Shown here in pieces: positions 1-10,530 of a DNA stretch of 64,000 nt. Location of the stretch: positions 63,766,973-63,830,972 of the forward strand of contig NC_087065.1 in assembly GCF_963678635.1 (NCBI RefSeq). The letters are read 5' to 3'. Source of the stretch: Symsagittifera roscoffensis (taxonomy: Eukaryota > Xenacoelomorpha > Acoela > Convolutidae). The notes beneath the pieces are model-generated. The model made no database searches and had not been told where the DNA came from. It saw only the letters and a program-made list of their open reading frames with translations. Each line of letters starts with the position of its first letter. Positions within the stretch are counted from its first letter, which is position 1. A program made the position numbers and the translations under genes.

Positions 1-187
1 CTCAAATCAGTCGGAGCCAATTCGGTTCGCTTGTGACATGAGACTACGACCCGTTACAGCTTAAAGGCTACTACCAAAATATCCCCCCCACTCTAGAAAT
101 AAGAACGTCCCCATACTTAGGTCTCTAGATACCCAAAATACATGAACGCCGTTAAAAACCGGGTCGGAACAATCCGTTAAGTTACTT

Positions 188-193
188 TTTATT
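188..193 (-). promoter_or_regulatory. Candidate poly(A) signal AATAAA in A 3' LTR
   Basis: TTTATT on the plus strand reads AATAAA on the element's strand, just downstream of the LTR hairpin at 207-229. The same signal in the same place occurs in A's 5' LTR and C's 5' LTR. Confidence 0.55.
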
Positions 194-206
194 AGACAGT
201 GGAACT

Positions 207-229
207 TTGATCCATTTCAGATGGATCAA
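207..229 (-). other. LTR hairpin, 9-bp perfect stem
   Basis: TTGATCCAT and ATGGATCAA flank a 5-nt loop. The hairpin recurs in every A/C LTR, and a shorter related one is found in B's LTRs. It lies just upstream of the poly(A) signal, so it would be in the transcript if R includes it. Confidence 0.6.
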
Positions 230-780
230 GCTAAAACTCGCCTTACCTCAACATAACAATCATAAAACACACTCTAGAAATTTAAATTGGGTACTCACAT
301 CGTAGCACGCTAAAGAACTGGGAGTAATTAAGTTAGTAAACAACTCGAGAATTAAATAATGTAACTAAATGAGTTTAATGTTTGTTAGTTTCAATAACAG
401 GAACAAGTTTGAACTCTAGAGTATAGTTTCTCGTGAACCATTGGGACACTCAAGCTGTCCACCTTTCCATCGAAGGTTCACTCTAGTCCAGTTTGAATGA
501 TAATCCAGTCGAGCAACAATAGTCCAATTCTCGGGAATACGCTTCCTTCTGTTTCAGATAGGACAGCTCTACTCTAGTTTTATTGTGACGGAAATTGCGA
601 ATGGCAATTTCCTACTGCTTTAACTGGCAACTTTCCCGCGATTGTTACTCGATCGTTCTCATTTCTCTTTTTCGGTTTTCAGTTATCGCGAGAAAAATTC
701 AGAAAAATCAAATTTCACTCCAAAATTAAGCGTTCTTGTTTTTCTCAAGGTCAAACTTCCAAATATGACCGACTGGCACA

Positions 781-793
781 TATTTCCCGGACT
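781..793 (-). promoter_or_regulatory. Element A 3' polypurine tract
   Basis: The minus strand reads GAGTCCGGGAAATA immediately before the LTR start TGTGCC. It matches B's tract (GTCCGGGGAGTA before TGTGAC) in sequence and position. This is the expected primer site for plus-strand DNA synthesis. Confidence 0.7.
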
Positions 794-1209
794 CAAGATC
801 GATGTCCTCATCGCGTGCTGTCGTCTGCCAGTAAGTCCCAGAAAACCGAGTGTTGCTCAAGGTACAGTGCCAGTGGTCATTTACAGAAGTTTGCAGCAGA
901 CTTAAGCTTATCTACACCCCAAAATTCACGGCCATGTAAAATTTACACACTATCGCTAAACAGCAATCAAAATCTGCACACACCTGCACCCTTGAACTCT
1001 CGCTTTTCAAGCCAATTATTTAAAATTTCTTTTGTCCCATTCAATCAGGAAATTGTCATGCAGCATTTTGATTTATATAGTAAATATAGCATATTAATAA
1101 CAATATCTGATTCGTTAAAATTTCTTTTTCGTGAACCCAGGTTTCATCCGGATTCACACTCAAGCCCCTCTTTCCCTCTCAAGACTCAAGATCTCTTCGA
1201 ACCATCCGC
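794..1209 (-). other. Element A 3' untranslated region
   Basis: About 415 bp between the end of the ORF2 remnant and the polypurine tract. I see no coding segment with homology to B or C. It is AT-rich and carries several CTCAAG/CTTGAG hexamers typical of this family. Confidence 0.6.
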
Positions 1210-1971
1210 TCATTTCGCACTCTTCGCCTTGGAGGTGCCGTCCCCTGAAGTACTGGATACGGCAAACTGTCTCAACAGTTCTTCTTCATCATCGGAGCTA
1301 ATCACGATCTCCTCCCAAGCCTTCAGCTGTTCATAGGATCGCATCCATTCCCTTTGCTCCTGCAACCTCTTTGCCTGGTTGGGTAGTGCCTTCACCCTAG
1401 ATTCCCGGTTCAAACAAAAGGAGTTCAGGCTCACGTTCTTCTCCAAGTCCTCCTCTAGTATCGATTCCCTCGCTTTGGTATTGTCTCTAGACATTTTACC
1501 CACTCTTTTCCATCCTGTCATGATCACATTTCGATGGGTCAACAGGGGTCTCTTGAAAGCTTCCGGTCCAATCTCGGCCTGGAACTGTCGATACTCATTT
1601 TGATGCTTTCTCATGTGATCTTTCGTTGTCATGTATAACCAAGACGTCAGTGTCGCTCGAAACCATAGAAAGTACCTCAAGCGGCTCCATACGTGTCTGA
1701 CTTCCATTGGTATGGCGAATACTTTGCATGCAGTCTCAAACAACTCGAGTCTCCTGCTGTAGTCTATCGCATATATTGACTCAGCCGTTGGCGTCTTCGC
1801 TTCCCGATACTTCGTTATATTCTCTTCTATCCATCTCAGAGCCAGCATCGTACTCACTACTAAGAGCGTCACCTTCTGCCGGTGATCCGGTAATCCGATC
1901 GACCGAATTTCTTCCATATCCCACACCAGGCAGAGGTTCTTGTGATCTGGATACCACACCGTTTGTGCCAA
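1210..1971 (-). pseudogene. Element A ORF2, C-terminal fragment
   Basis: Encodes the last ~250 residues of ORF2. It aligns with the end of element B's ORF2 (B 42800-43557): shared blocks include WYP near the start, GLPD, RWxE, LFETxCKV, IPMEV and a THRN block about 90 residues from the end. No known domain is recognised; the segment is mainly helical and ends in an acidic tail (SSDDEEE). It is in a different frame from the preceding segment. The minus strand can be read as PCHCLAQTVWYP across the join, which points to a small indel near 1975-1990 rather than a new start. It is not an independent gene. Confidence 0.75.
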
Positions 1972-4900
1972 ACAGTGGCATGGGCATTCTCCATGGGTGA
2001 TCTCAATGCTCCTGAGGTTACGCTCCCCGAGGCTTCCAAGAGAGGCTCAAGCTCCATCATTTTCTCATGCATCGTGTCGTTCTCTCCCACGTTTGGAGCA
2101 CCCCCCACAGGTTTTCCGATCACGTTTTGTCCCTCGTGATCGCTTGTGTTCTCACTTTCCAATTTCAAAAGCTCTTCTCCCCAGATTTCACTCAGGTCAT
2201 CTCTCAACTCTTTCGGTACTGTCCCTCTGATTTTCCTCAACAACTTGTGCGAGTGATCCGATACCCGAGCCAACCTCACGCACTTGGGCACTGAGAAGGC
2301 CTTGTCCACCAATACTCTCTGGCTGGATGCTTCCACCATCGCCATGTGCAGTGGGTAGTGGCTTCCGCACAAATTGGCCATCATTGACCCTATCAGGGAT
2401 TTTGCGTTCAATGGCAGGCCATAAGCTTCGCTCATGGGAAACCCCATTTCCGCCTCGAGACCAACCTTCCAGCTCCGGATATGTTTTTGAGTCACCTGCA
2501 ACACCCCAGGCCATGATTCCACGCTCAACGCAGTCACTAAATGGTGTTCAGACTCTAGCCTCTCCAGTGACTGCAGACTACACATTCGCGAGAAGAATCC
2601 GAGAGCTGTCGCTATGTTCACCGTAGTTCTGGCGTAACACTCCGCCACTATTTGTACTTCACTTTTCTCCCTTTCCGCGATGTCTTCAAACCAAGTAACC
2701 AGATCTTCTTTTTGAAAGGGCAGTATCCTGACACATGATCGTCCATCGCAGGTGTGCTCTCCACTCCCACACGTAGAATCCAGACAGCTACCCGGCTCCA
2801 TCTTCTTTGCTGACTCGAGATTGTTCGTCTTTTCGCCTGACTCCTTCATCTGAGGTAAGATCAGTTTGTGCACCACACTCAACTTTACCAAATCTTCATC
2901 TTCCGTTGGTGCTAACCTCACCCGCTCGGTGGTCTCCTCGATCAGATTCGCGTGGAGATGTGGGCACCAGGAGGGTCTTAGTAACTTCCATACCACTCCC
3001 AAGTTCGTGATCAACAAGCCATTGCCATCACCCATGTTCACTTCAACTCTCTTGTTCGAGCGCGGTATGATCACCACCTCCGGTGTTTTCTCAAGAATCA
3101 GGCCCAGGCTCGGCCTCTCTTTCTCCACCGCGTCTATTTCCACTATTTTTTCTGTCCAAAACTTCAGCAGCTCCGCTACCTCGTGGTTCCTGTGAGCGCC
3201 TCCAGTTTCTGAGTCCAGACACGTATTGGTATCCCCAATGAGTCTCGAGTACTGCTCTGGCGAGGCCAGGTTACGGTGAACATCATGTTCTTCTTCGAAC
3301 TTCTTATTGTAAAACCTCCGTACCTCGTCCAGCTTTCTGTGGTTCTCTAGGGATAGTCTGGAACCATCTTCCTTCTCTATTCCAGTACTCTGATATACGT
3401 TTAATATGATCGTTGAGACTCTCTTTTCCACGGTTTTACTTCCGCTTGCTCTTTGGTAGCACGCCAATATGGTGCTATCAGACATCATTGACATTATCCA
3501 CCTCAAGAAACATGTGGCATCCTTCCTCCTAGCCAGGCTCAAGCTTGAATTATCCCTGGCCACGTGCTGCATCAGTGCTTGATACACTTCTAGCTTCTTG
3601 CTTCCCAACTTCAACCTGTCATACGAGGTCAATGTCTCCAACTCTATTCCCACCAGACTCCAGGTGAACATCAATTGTCCTGCGGTTCTAACGAAGGGAT
3701 TCGCCATCAATGGCGGTGCTGATGAGGGTGTCCTCATTGCCTCTTCAAAATGATCCTTCAATAAGTTCTGCCAGGACCTCTTCAGCTGGTTCGTCAATTC
3801 TATCTTGTTAACCTCAGCCTTTTGCTGGGTGGCCCAATTGCGTCGTTTGCGAGCTACTCCACTGTCCAACTTCTTCAAGCAGTCTTCAATTTCCTTCAAT
3901 GTCTCGAGGGCCGCCCACCATCTCATCTTGCTCGTCTTGCTCCTCTCCAGTGGATCACTCGTCACTTGCTTCCCCGTGGCCTGGTGTCCCTTCGAGACCC
4001 ATTCCTCGCCGACATCCACTTCCCATGTCTGTCCGTCCGTTGGACCTCTCTTCACGTTTATCTTCTGGGGCTTGAAGTCTTCCTCCGATGTCGAACTGGT
4101 GGAAGCCTCTATTTCCCTCTCTACTTCGAGTGGTCTTCTGAGCTCCGTGTTGCTCTTGTATGCCGCCGTCTTGCATCGCGCCAAAACCATGGGCGCCGTC
4201 TCTCTCAAGTTTCCTTCCGAGACAGCATCCACTGAAGGACTACTAAATCCCTCTACTTCTCTCTTCCTCTTGCGAGTCTTCACATCTCTGCTTGAGGGTG
4301 TTGTGGTAATCATCACTGATTCGACCTCTCTATCTACCTTCAACCCTTCCAACTCTTGCCTCCCCCCTGCTCGAGCCTTAAGGATATTAGTACTTTTAAT
4401 CATATTACTAGTCCCAACCTTATCCCCTTTTATATCATCAACTATTTTATCTACAGTTTTTTGTTTCAGAGTAGAGCTGTCTTCACATTTTTCGTCTCTA
4501 GTCTTTGATCGTGACTTCCTCAGCTCTATCAGCTTGTTCAGCAGCTCCTTTCTCGCCTTCTCATCCAGGCCCGTCCCCATCAGAAGCGGTTCTCCAAACT
4601 TCACAACTGTGTCCCACAGTTCATCCTTGAATTTGTCCAGCGTCGTCTCGCTGCCCACTTCTTGATTGAATTCCTTCAAGAACTTTTGCCAAGCGTCGTC
4701 CTCCAGAGTCCCCATGAACATGTCCTTATTTCCTTCGAATGTATTCTTTTCCCTTTCCTCCGAACTCAAGAGTATCATCCCCATATTGGAGGTCTCGCTC
4801 GCCAATGGCAATTCCAGATTCTTCCGGGGAGACGGGGTCAGAGGTGGAGTGGCAGTATCTGCCCAATTCTCCTCCTCGCTCAAGTCTTTCAACAGCTCCT

Positions 4901-4988
4901 GAGTGGTGAGCTCCTCCCCTGATGGTCTTGGTTCAGGCGTATTCCCCACTTCCATGTCCTCGCCGGCTTCGCTGAGAGTTTCATCCAT
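1869..4988 (-). pseudogene. Element A ORF2, long middle/C-terminal segment (1039 codons)
   Basis: Continuation of ORF2 after an in-frame TGA at 5010-5012. The first ~400 residues are low-complexity, acidic and Lys/Glu-rich, with poor match to B. The rest aligns well with B's ORF2. A cysteine cluster with the pattern CX4CX6CX4C and a His two residues before the third Cys (plus-strand ~2735-2795) is conserved in B and could bind a metal. Further shared blocks are PGVLQ, AFSVPKCVRLAR and PLLEASG. Function unknown. The last ~35 residues are out of frame relative to B; the true frame continues in the neighbouring 3' fragment. Confidence 0.75.
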
Positions 4989-5120
4989 ACTCTCTTCTTC
5001 TGACTCAGCTCATTTTCTCTCGAGAATTCTTTTGAACCGGTCTTCCACAGGTCCACTCCTCTTGTCTCCAGGTGTATCTACTGACAGTGGTGATGGTGTC
5101 GCCGGGTCCAATCTCTTGTA

Positions 5121-5375
5121 CTACGTCAGGGCCACATACAGTTGACCTGCTGCATCCAGTTCTTTTCCCTCCTGTCTCCTTTCCACCTGTTCTAAGCCAT
5201 AGGGTGACCTATACTTTCGTGTCGCGAATTTCATGTCGTCCGTCAATGCAATATGCCCCTCCTTCATGATCATCCTGCCATCATCCCATACTGGTAGCAT
5301 GTTCTCAAGTCCCTCCTGCTCAAGAGCTCTCAAGACCCTTCGCACCTCATATCCGGGGGGCTGCGAGCCTCTCAT
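5121..5375 (-). pseudogene. Element A ORF2 fragment
   Basis: 84 codons matching C's ORF2 at about 62870-63130 (block SRGSQPPGYEVR, then WDDGRM and DDMKFATRKY). It ends at a TAG (5121-5123) where C has a glutamate codon. An in-frame TGA at 5010-5012 follows before the next open stretch. No domain recognised. Confidence 0.7.
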
Positions 5376-5401
5376 CTTTTTAGCTTGCGTCGTCCACGAA
5401 T

Positions 5402-6076
5402 TTATCTTCGCCTCGCTAGTGTGGAAATAAACACCGTATAGCCGACGAACAGGGGGTCCCAGCCATCAGTGAAGTCTTTCTGCATTTCCTCCGTTGTCAT
5501 CCTCGCAATTATGGATGGAACTACTAAGGGACTGTTCATCCCTAAGGTCATCCTCCTGACTATGGGGATCTCAGGCATGGTGGCTGGCAGGATTTCTTTC
5601 TCCATTATGGCCTCCAGCTCCCTCTTAACCAGTGCAAAGCTGTCCTTCCAAGCAGGAATCCTCAAGATCTCCCGTCCGTCTGCTGTCAGTGGGTTCAAGT
5701 TCCAGAACTTGGGATATGTCTCGATGGGGCCCTCGCGTTTGCCTCCCATTCTACATTGCAGCTGTCCCCTGAAGTTGTACACTATCAACTCGGCATCTTT
5801 TACTTTTGCAAAGAGTACCGTATTGCTCATTTGTGCCCTGAGCACCTCCTGCCGACACCAATTGAGCGCCGTCCCATCCAGTACGCTGATAAGACTCAAG
5901 TGCGTTACAGAGTAACGATACGTTGTTACCAGGGGATCTGGAAATGCGTACGTCACTGCTGGACCGTAAATGCAGGTTACCACCTCCTCTAGACCCCGAT
6001 TATCCCCATCGGGTCCGACCTCATTGCCAGGCACAGGTCCGTCAACAGAGGCATACCTCCATTCATCTTCTTCCAC
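5402..6076 (-). pseudogene. Element A ORF2 fragment
   Basis: About 200 codons homologous to C 62250-62815 and to B 40420-41000. Shared blocks include the YGPAVT(Y/F)AFPD run, LNWC, and a MTLGMNSP / MLLGAVS equivalent. The first ~25 codons are out of frame with the homologue, and the end runs off frame at about 5410 after VGY. The segment looks globular and soluble; I recognise no family. It is separated from both neighbours by small indels. Confidence 0.7.
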
Positions 6077-6882
6077 TCTTCTCTCGATTTTGGGTTCTTC
6101 TCTTCACTCGTCATGTGCCGATTCTGCATCATGAGGTATTGCACTAACAGCGTCTTCAACCCCGCGGCACACTTGTAAGAATAGGTGTCGATACTCGAGT
6201 GTACCTTCCCCATTGACAGGGGCTCCCCATATTTCATCAATCGATGAAATGACACCAGTTCCCCATGGGTTAAGAGCACTAGTGTCAGATACCCATCAAC
6301 CCGAAGTGTCTCCACTCCTAGACTAAACATGTACGCTGGGCCCATGTTGAACAAGTATCTGGGGTAGACCAGATATAAAGCCAAGAGCAGGCTGATGGGC
6401 ATGCCCAGTATCTCCTGCACGAAGGCTCCAAAGATAGTCGCTTTGGTGCCGAACATTTCCGCCATGAATTCTTTCCCCCAGCAAGGACTCAAGAACTTAA
6501 GAATCTCATGATCCCTTCTAGTCCTCAGCTCACCCTCTGCGTGCTCTCTCCAGAACCCTCCAATCGTCACTTCATTGGCCGCCGAGACAAACCTGGCCAC
6601 CGTCATCTCTCTTCCTTCGGCCAGCTCCAGTTGTTTCTCCAGAAAACTCCAGACTTGTTTCACGAGGGGTGGTGCATCCTCCCTCGTCTTATTCGTGGCG
6701 TTCTCTAGCCTTGGTGTCAAAAATGGCCACCAGCCATTCCCTTGCGTCAGACGATATGCCATCGACTCCAAGTGTTTCTCCGTTTCGGCCACATTTCTTC
6801 TCTCGTTGCTCGTGCCTCCAGACTTGCCGGTGGAACCTGTGATCGTCACCTCCATGCTCCAAAACCACAAGCTGGCCGTCAA
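5989..6882 (-). pseudogene. Element A ORF2 fragment with hydrophobic stretch
   Basis: About 290 codons matching C 61360-62250. The middle holds a run of hydrophobic residues (around plus 6370-6450, IFGAFVQEILG then LLLALYLV) that could be a membrane-associated or buried helix. In element B the same position is less hydrophobic, so a true transmembrane segment is doubtful. A frameshift near 5990 takes it out of frame just after the DPMGII block. Confidence 0.7.
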
Positions 6883-6887
6883 TTGGT

Positions 6888-7292
6888 TTATCGCCGGGTG
6901 ATCGTCCCCGATGACTGGGCTGACTTAAGTTGCCTGGCAAAGTTCAATATCTCTAGCAAGAGCACCTCGTCCAATACGATCAGGATGTCGGCTAATCCAT
7001 GAAAGCCCCTCAGTGCATGAGATATGTCCACCCATGCCGCTGCCAATTCTGACTTGCGGAGCCTCAGGTTCGATGGCTCCAATTCCCGATTGGGGGCTGC
7101 CATTAGAATTTGCCATTCGTTTCCCTCTGCTATCAGGATCAAGACCGCGTACACGAATTGTAGGGCGGGTGGCATATTCGCGTATCCAGGGGATGTAGTG
7201 AACACCACCTTAGTCTTGGAGCCGAATCTCGAGACAACACTCTCTTGCACCTCATTCATCGCCGCAAACAACGTCTGACAATGGCTTCCCAT
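6888..7292 (-). pseudogene. Element A ORF2 fragment: second half of the SGNH-like domain 2
   Basis: Carries the blocks SPGYA, APNRELEP and LDEVLLLE that form the second half of the divergent SGNH-like domain seen intact in C and B. It is separated from the upstream segment by a frameshift at ~7275 and from the downstream one by a frameshift at ~6915. No start signal supports it as a separate gene. Confidence 0.7.
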
Positions 7293-10012
7293 ATCTTCCT
7301 CGGTGTTGGTTCATTGCCCTTCAGCTGCTCAAGAAGTCCAGCCGCGTGCAGATGATCATTCATTCCTGCAAACAATAGCAGCTCAGGCTCACAGGGCATC
7401 TCCGACTTTATTGCCACCACTAGAGTTAACATCTGGTTTAGTTCGGCTCCTGGCAAAGAGTATATCAGAGTCTCCGGCCAAAACAGCTTAGGAGACGTTC
7501 CTTCGAAGTCTGATCCCGCCACAATGACTACCCTCGCAGCAGCTGGATCTGCTCTATCGTAAACTGCCAAAGTCTTGGCCAGCTGGGTGCTCCCACAGGG
7601 CTTCCCGTACCTGGGATTTTCCGCCAACTTCGAGCCTTCATAAGCGGCATCTGGCAATTCCATTTCCCCCGGATTCAGCAGCTTGTCCACCACCCCCAAC
7701 TGTGCCGGGGTCGCCAATCTGATCCTGGCAATGCTCGTTCGGTGTTTGGGGGGTTCTGCTATTAGTCCAGGACTCCCCAGCAGCTTGAGAGGTCTATAGT
7801 TGATGGGTCCCATGATCACTTTCGTGGGAATTCCGGTCAGGTCCGCGGTCTCCATCAGTTTTGCTCTCGAGAAATGCGTCTCATGAGCCTTCAACCAATC
7901 CACGCAATGATGTCTGCTCAAGTCTTCGTGCGACACTCGTTCAATACCCAGAGTCTCCGCCAATTCTCGCCTGCATTCCAAACCTTCTAGGTCCAGCCCT
8001 TTCACCTTCTCTGGATATCTCAAGCGAGCGGTCTCCATAGGCCTCTCCACCCGCTTGCTCTCTGCCACTACCACTGAGGATATTACCGAACCTGGAGGCG
8101 TTGATGACGTGACCTCCTCAGACTCCATTGGCATGGTACTCGGCAATCTGGCCTGGTTGCTCCTTGAGCTGTCTCTAGAGTCGACCCTCGGTCCCAAACG
8201 ACTAGACAAGGCCCTCGAGGCAAGGAATGGTGGGTTCGGAGGTGGCCCTAATGTGAATTGGGCCGTCTCTAGCAGATCCGCCTCTAGCGGATTTATGTGT
8301 CCTTGAAAGACGTCATTCAGCCACTCTGCTCCCCTCGGTCTGTCGAAGTGGATTCCATCATTGGAGGTGTCTTCAGGGAATCCCGCTTGCTCCATGCGCT
8401 CTGCCACGTCCAACAGTCTGATGGGGAGCACACTCTTCCGGTGGATTTCTCGGATCATCCCGTTTAGGTTCCGCACCTTCTCGTTCATTTCCCAGGCGTG
8501 CTGATCGAACTTCATGTTATAAGGGACAGTACATACTGTCAACAGGATGGGATCCATCTGGATCATCAGCTCCTCGAGAAGGCAGCTCATCTTGTCGTGC
8601 AGCCTCGTTACTTTACTCGCTTCTCCTCTTGATACATCATTCGTTCCGATCATCAGGGTCACCGTGTATACTTTCGTCATCCCTAGCATCTCAAGCGTTG
8701 CCAATATCTGTGGCGTGGCAGCTCCAGCGAAACTCAAGACTCCTTTCTGCCAGTGCGATTGGATCCGGGTCAACACCCGCAATAGGCTGTCCCCTATAAT
8801 TAGGTGGACCGCGCCTTCTGGCACACGGGGTGGCGCAAGATATTCCACCCAGGCTGCATCATGAAAGCAATCCCTCCTGGCCTTCTGTTCCGCATTCCAA
8901 TCCAGCCGATTGTGCCTGTGGTACCTCTTTTCGGTGTTCTTCTTATAACTCGAGATCATGACGCTCCTGACCGGCTGTTCCCTCCACGTTAGAGGAAGCT
9001 CCGCCCTTGCCGAACTTTCACGACTTCTCTGCCGAAATTTCTCGTTTAGCTCCTTCAGACGCGATGAGCTAACGCTCACCTGACTGCCGCTCGAGGTTGA
9101 GGTTGGGGTATATCCCGGCAGTACCACATCCATCAGCGGGCGTATGGGTTGCGTTTCTAGGCTGCGCAGGGAGGACGTTGCTTCATTCGGTATCCAGACT
9201 TCCAACCCTTCACTCATGTGTTCTCGAGCCTCGCGGTCAAGGTTGAACCGTCCTCTTGCCCTGGGGTCTTCATCCACTTCAATGCGTGACTCTGGCCTCG
9301 AGCTGGTAACCACTCGCTCCTTTGGCCTGGCTCCCTTCTGTGCATCAAGTTCACGCTGTCGTTGTTCTATTCTCTCCATCTCCGACTTCAGTTGCTCACA
9401 ATTCGCGGCATTCTCCCGCACCCTTAGTTCCTGCTGATGTTCAGCCCGCAGCATCTCCAGCAACCTCAGAGTCTGATCTCGTTCGATGACCACCTGGTCC
9501 CTTTCCAGCTGAGCCTTTTCCCGATCCAGCTTTGCCTGATCCAGATCGAGGTTCGCCTTGTTCCTTTCCCTCTGCGTCTTCTCGAGCTCTTTCTTTAGAA
9601 CACCAAGATCCGGATATGCCTCAGTCGTCTGTTGCACTCGCGTCATCAATGGCACCTTACTCGAGCTCTGGCCTGTCGATCTCGCTGATGGCCTAGTTGG
9701 TAGTGGGAATTCTCCTGCGCCATATTCGGTATTGTTACTCAGGCCAGGATTCCTTGCCAAGTCAAAGCCCCTTACTCCTCCATCCACATTCCAAGACAAC
9801 CATCTGGTCTGTTCCTGATTTGATATTCCCTCGGTGGTGTAGCCGACTATCAAGACAGCCTCCGTCGCAGACTCCCTGCACTCACCCTGTTCTTTCAACT
9901 GGAGGATGGCATTCAGCATTACCGCCATTCTCTCGTCTATCTGGGTATAATCCAGGTCCCTCAGGCGTCTGTACAGCTCATCGAGAGTAGGCTTCTTCAG
10001 GGCCGCGGGCAT
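7256..10012 (-). pseudogene. Element A ORF2 N-terminal part: coiled coil + SGNH/GDSL esterase + start of second SGNH-like domain
   Basis: 918 codons. Residues ~125-235 form a long charged coiled coil with repeated LDREKAQLERD-like heptads. Residues ~400-590 show all SGNH hydrolase blocks: IIGDS with Ser409, FAGA for block II, GTND with Asn458, and DGIHFD with Asp552/His555. That predicts an esterase or acetylhydrolase; the substrate is unknown. From ~residue 800 a second, divergent unit begins (AGSDF, then FAGMNDHLH). Compared with C the start codon is lost (ATG to AAG) and a TAG sits at 10019-10021, so translation could only start at the internal Met used here. The ORF runs out of frame at ~7275. 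Confidence 0.82.
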
Positions 10013-10530
10013 GGATTTCTAGAACCTGTCTGCCTTTTTCTGTGACTTCGGGATGTATTCAAGTGTTAACCAGCTCAAGAACTACCTTACCAACTCAAGA
10101 ACTGACCAACTTAAAAATTCTCTAGAAATGTCTCCTTGCAAATGCTTGCTGCAGGTGTCGATTATCGCGAGTTCAATCAAGATTTCCCTTTCTGTCTCTC
10201 GCTTGAGTATAGTTGGATTTTCAACTTTGTTTATCAAACTTGATCTGAAAACAGAAACCATATTAAGACTTAATATGTCATGTTCCTAACCTAGAAACCC
10301 CCCTTTTACCAGTATGGTTAAAATCTTATCATTTTCATTTCACTTAAAACAATTCAATTGGAATTTCTTTAAAAGCATGCAGATTCATTTTATGTTTTAG
10401 CACCGTTAATCCTTCTAAAATTCAATTGTCATGCCAATCGCGTCTTAAGATCCCTTTACCTGTGCGGCACCCCAGTACCTAACTCGAGACTCCTCCCTCA
10501 CGCCCAACTGGAGACCCCCGTGTGCCCAAC
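10013..10530 (-). other. Gap between ORF1 and ORF2 in element A
   Basis: About 0.5 kb of non-coding DNA matching C 57690-58208. It contains a pyrimidine-rich TTTCTGTTTTCAG run on the element's strand (AG at plus 10245-10246), which resembles a 3' splice site and is kept in C, and several spaced copies of CTCAAGAACT-like sequence at 10070-10130. Confidence 0.65.

Larger units (their letters stand above)
1..780 (-). repeat. Element A 3' LTR (partial, outer end beyond window edge)
   Basis: Bases 1-526 match A's 5' LTR at 21956-22481 with 6 substitutions and one indel, and 527-735 match 45310-45535. The U3 edge is set at 780, where the minus strand starts TGTGCCAGTCGG right after a purine-rich tract. 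By comparison with element C about 100 bp of the R/U5 end lie outside the window. It lacks a ~33-nt segment after position ~693 that both A's 5' LTR and C's LTR keep. A 9-bp inverted repeat (GGAAATTGC, loop GAATG) sits at 594-616. Confidence 0.88.

Noticed and set aside
3805-4665. 286-codon plus-strand frame opposite A's ORF2
   Set aside because: Shadow of the Lys/Glu-rich minus-strand coding sequence; the composition (Ser/Leu/Phe) is that of an antisense frame.
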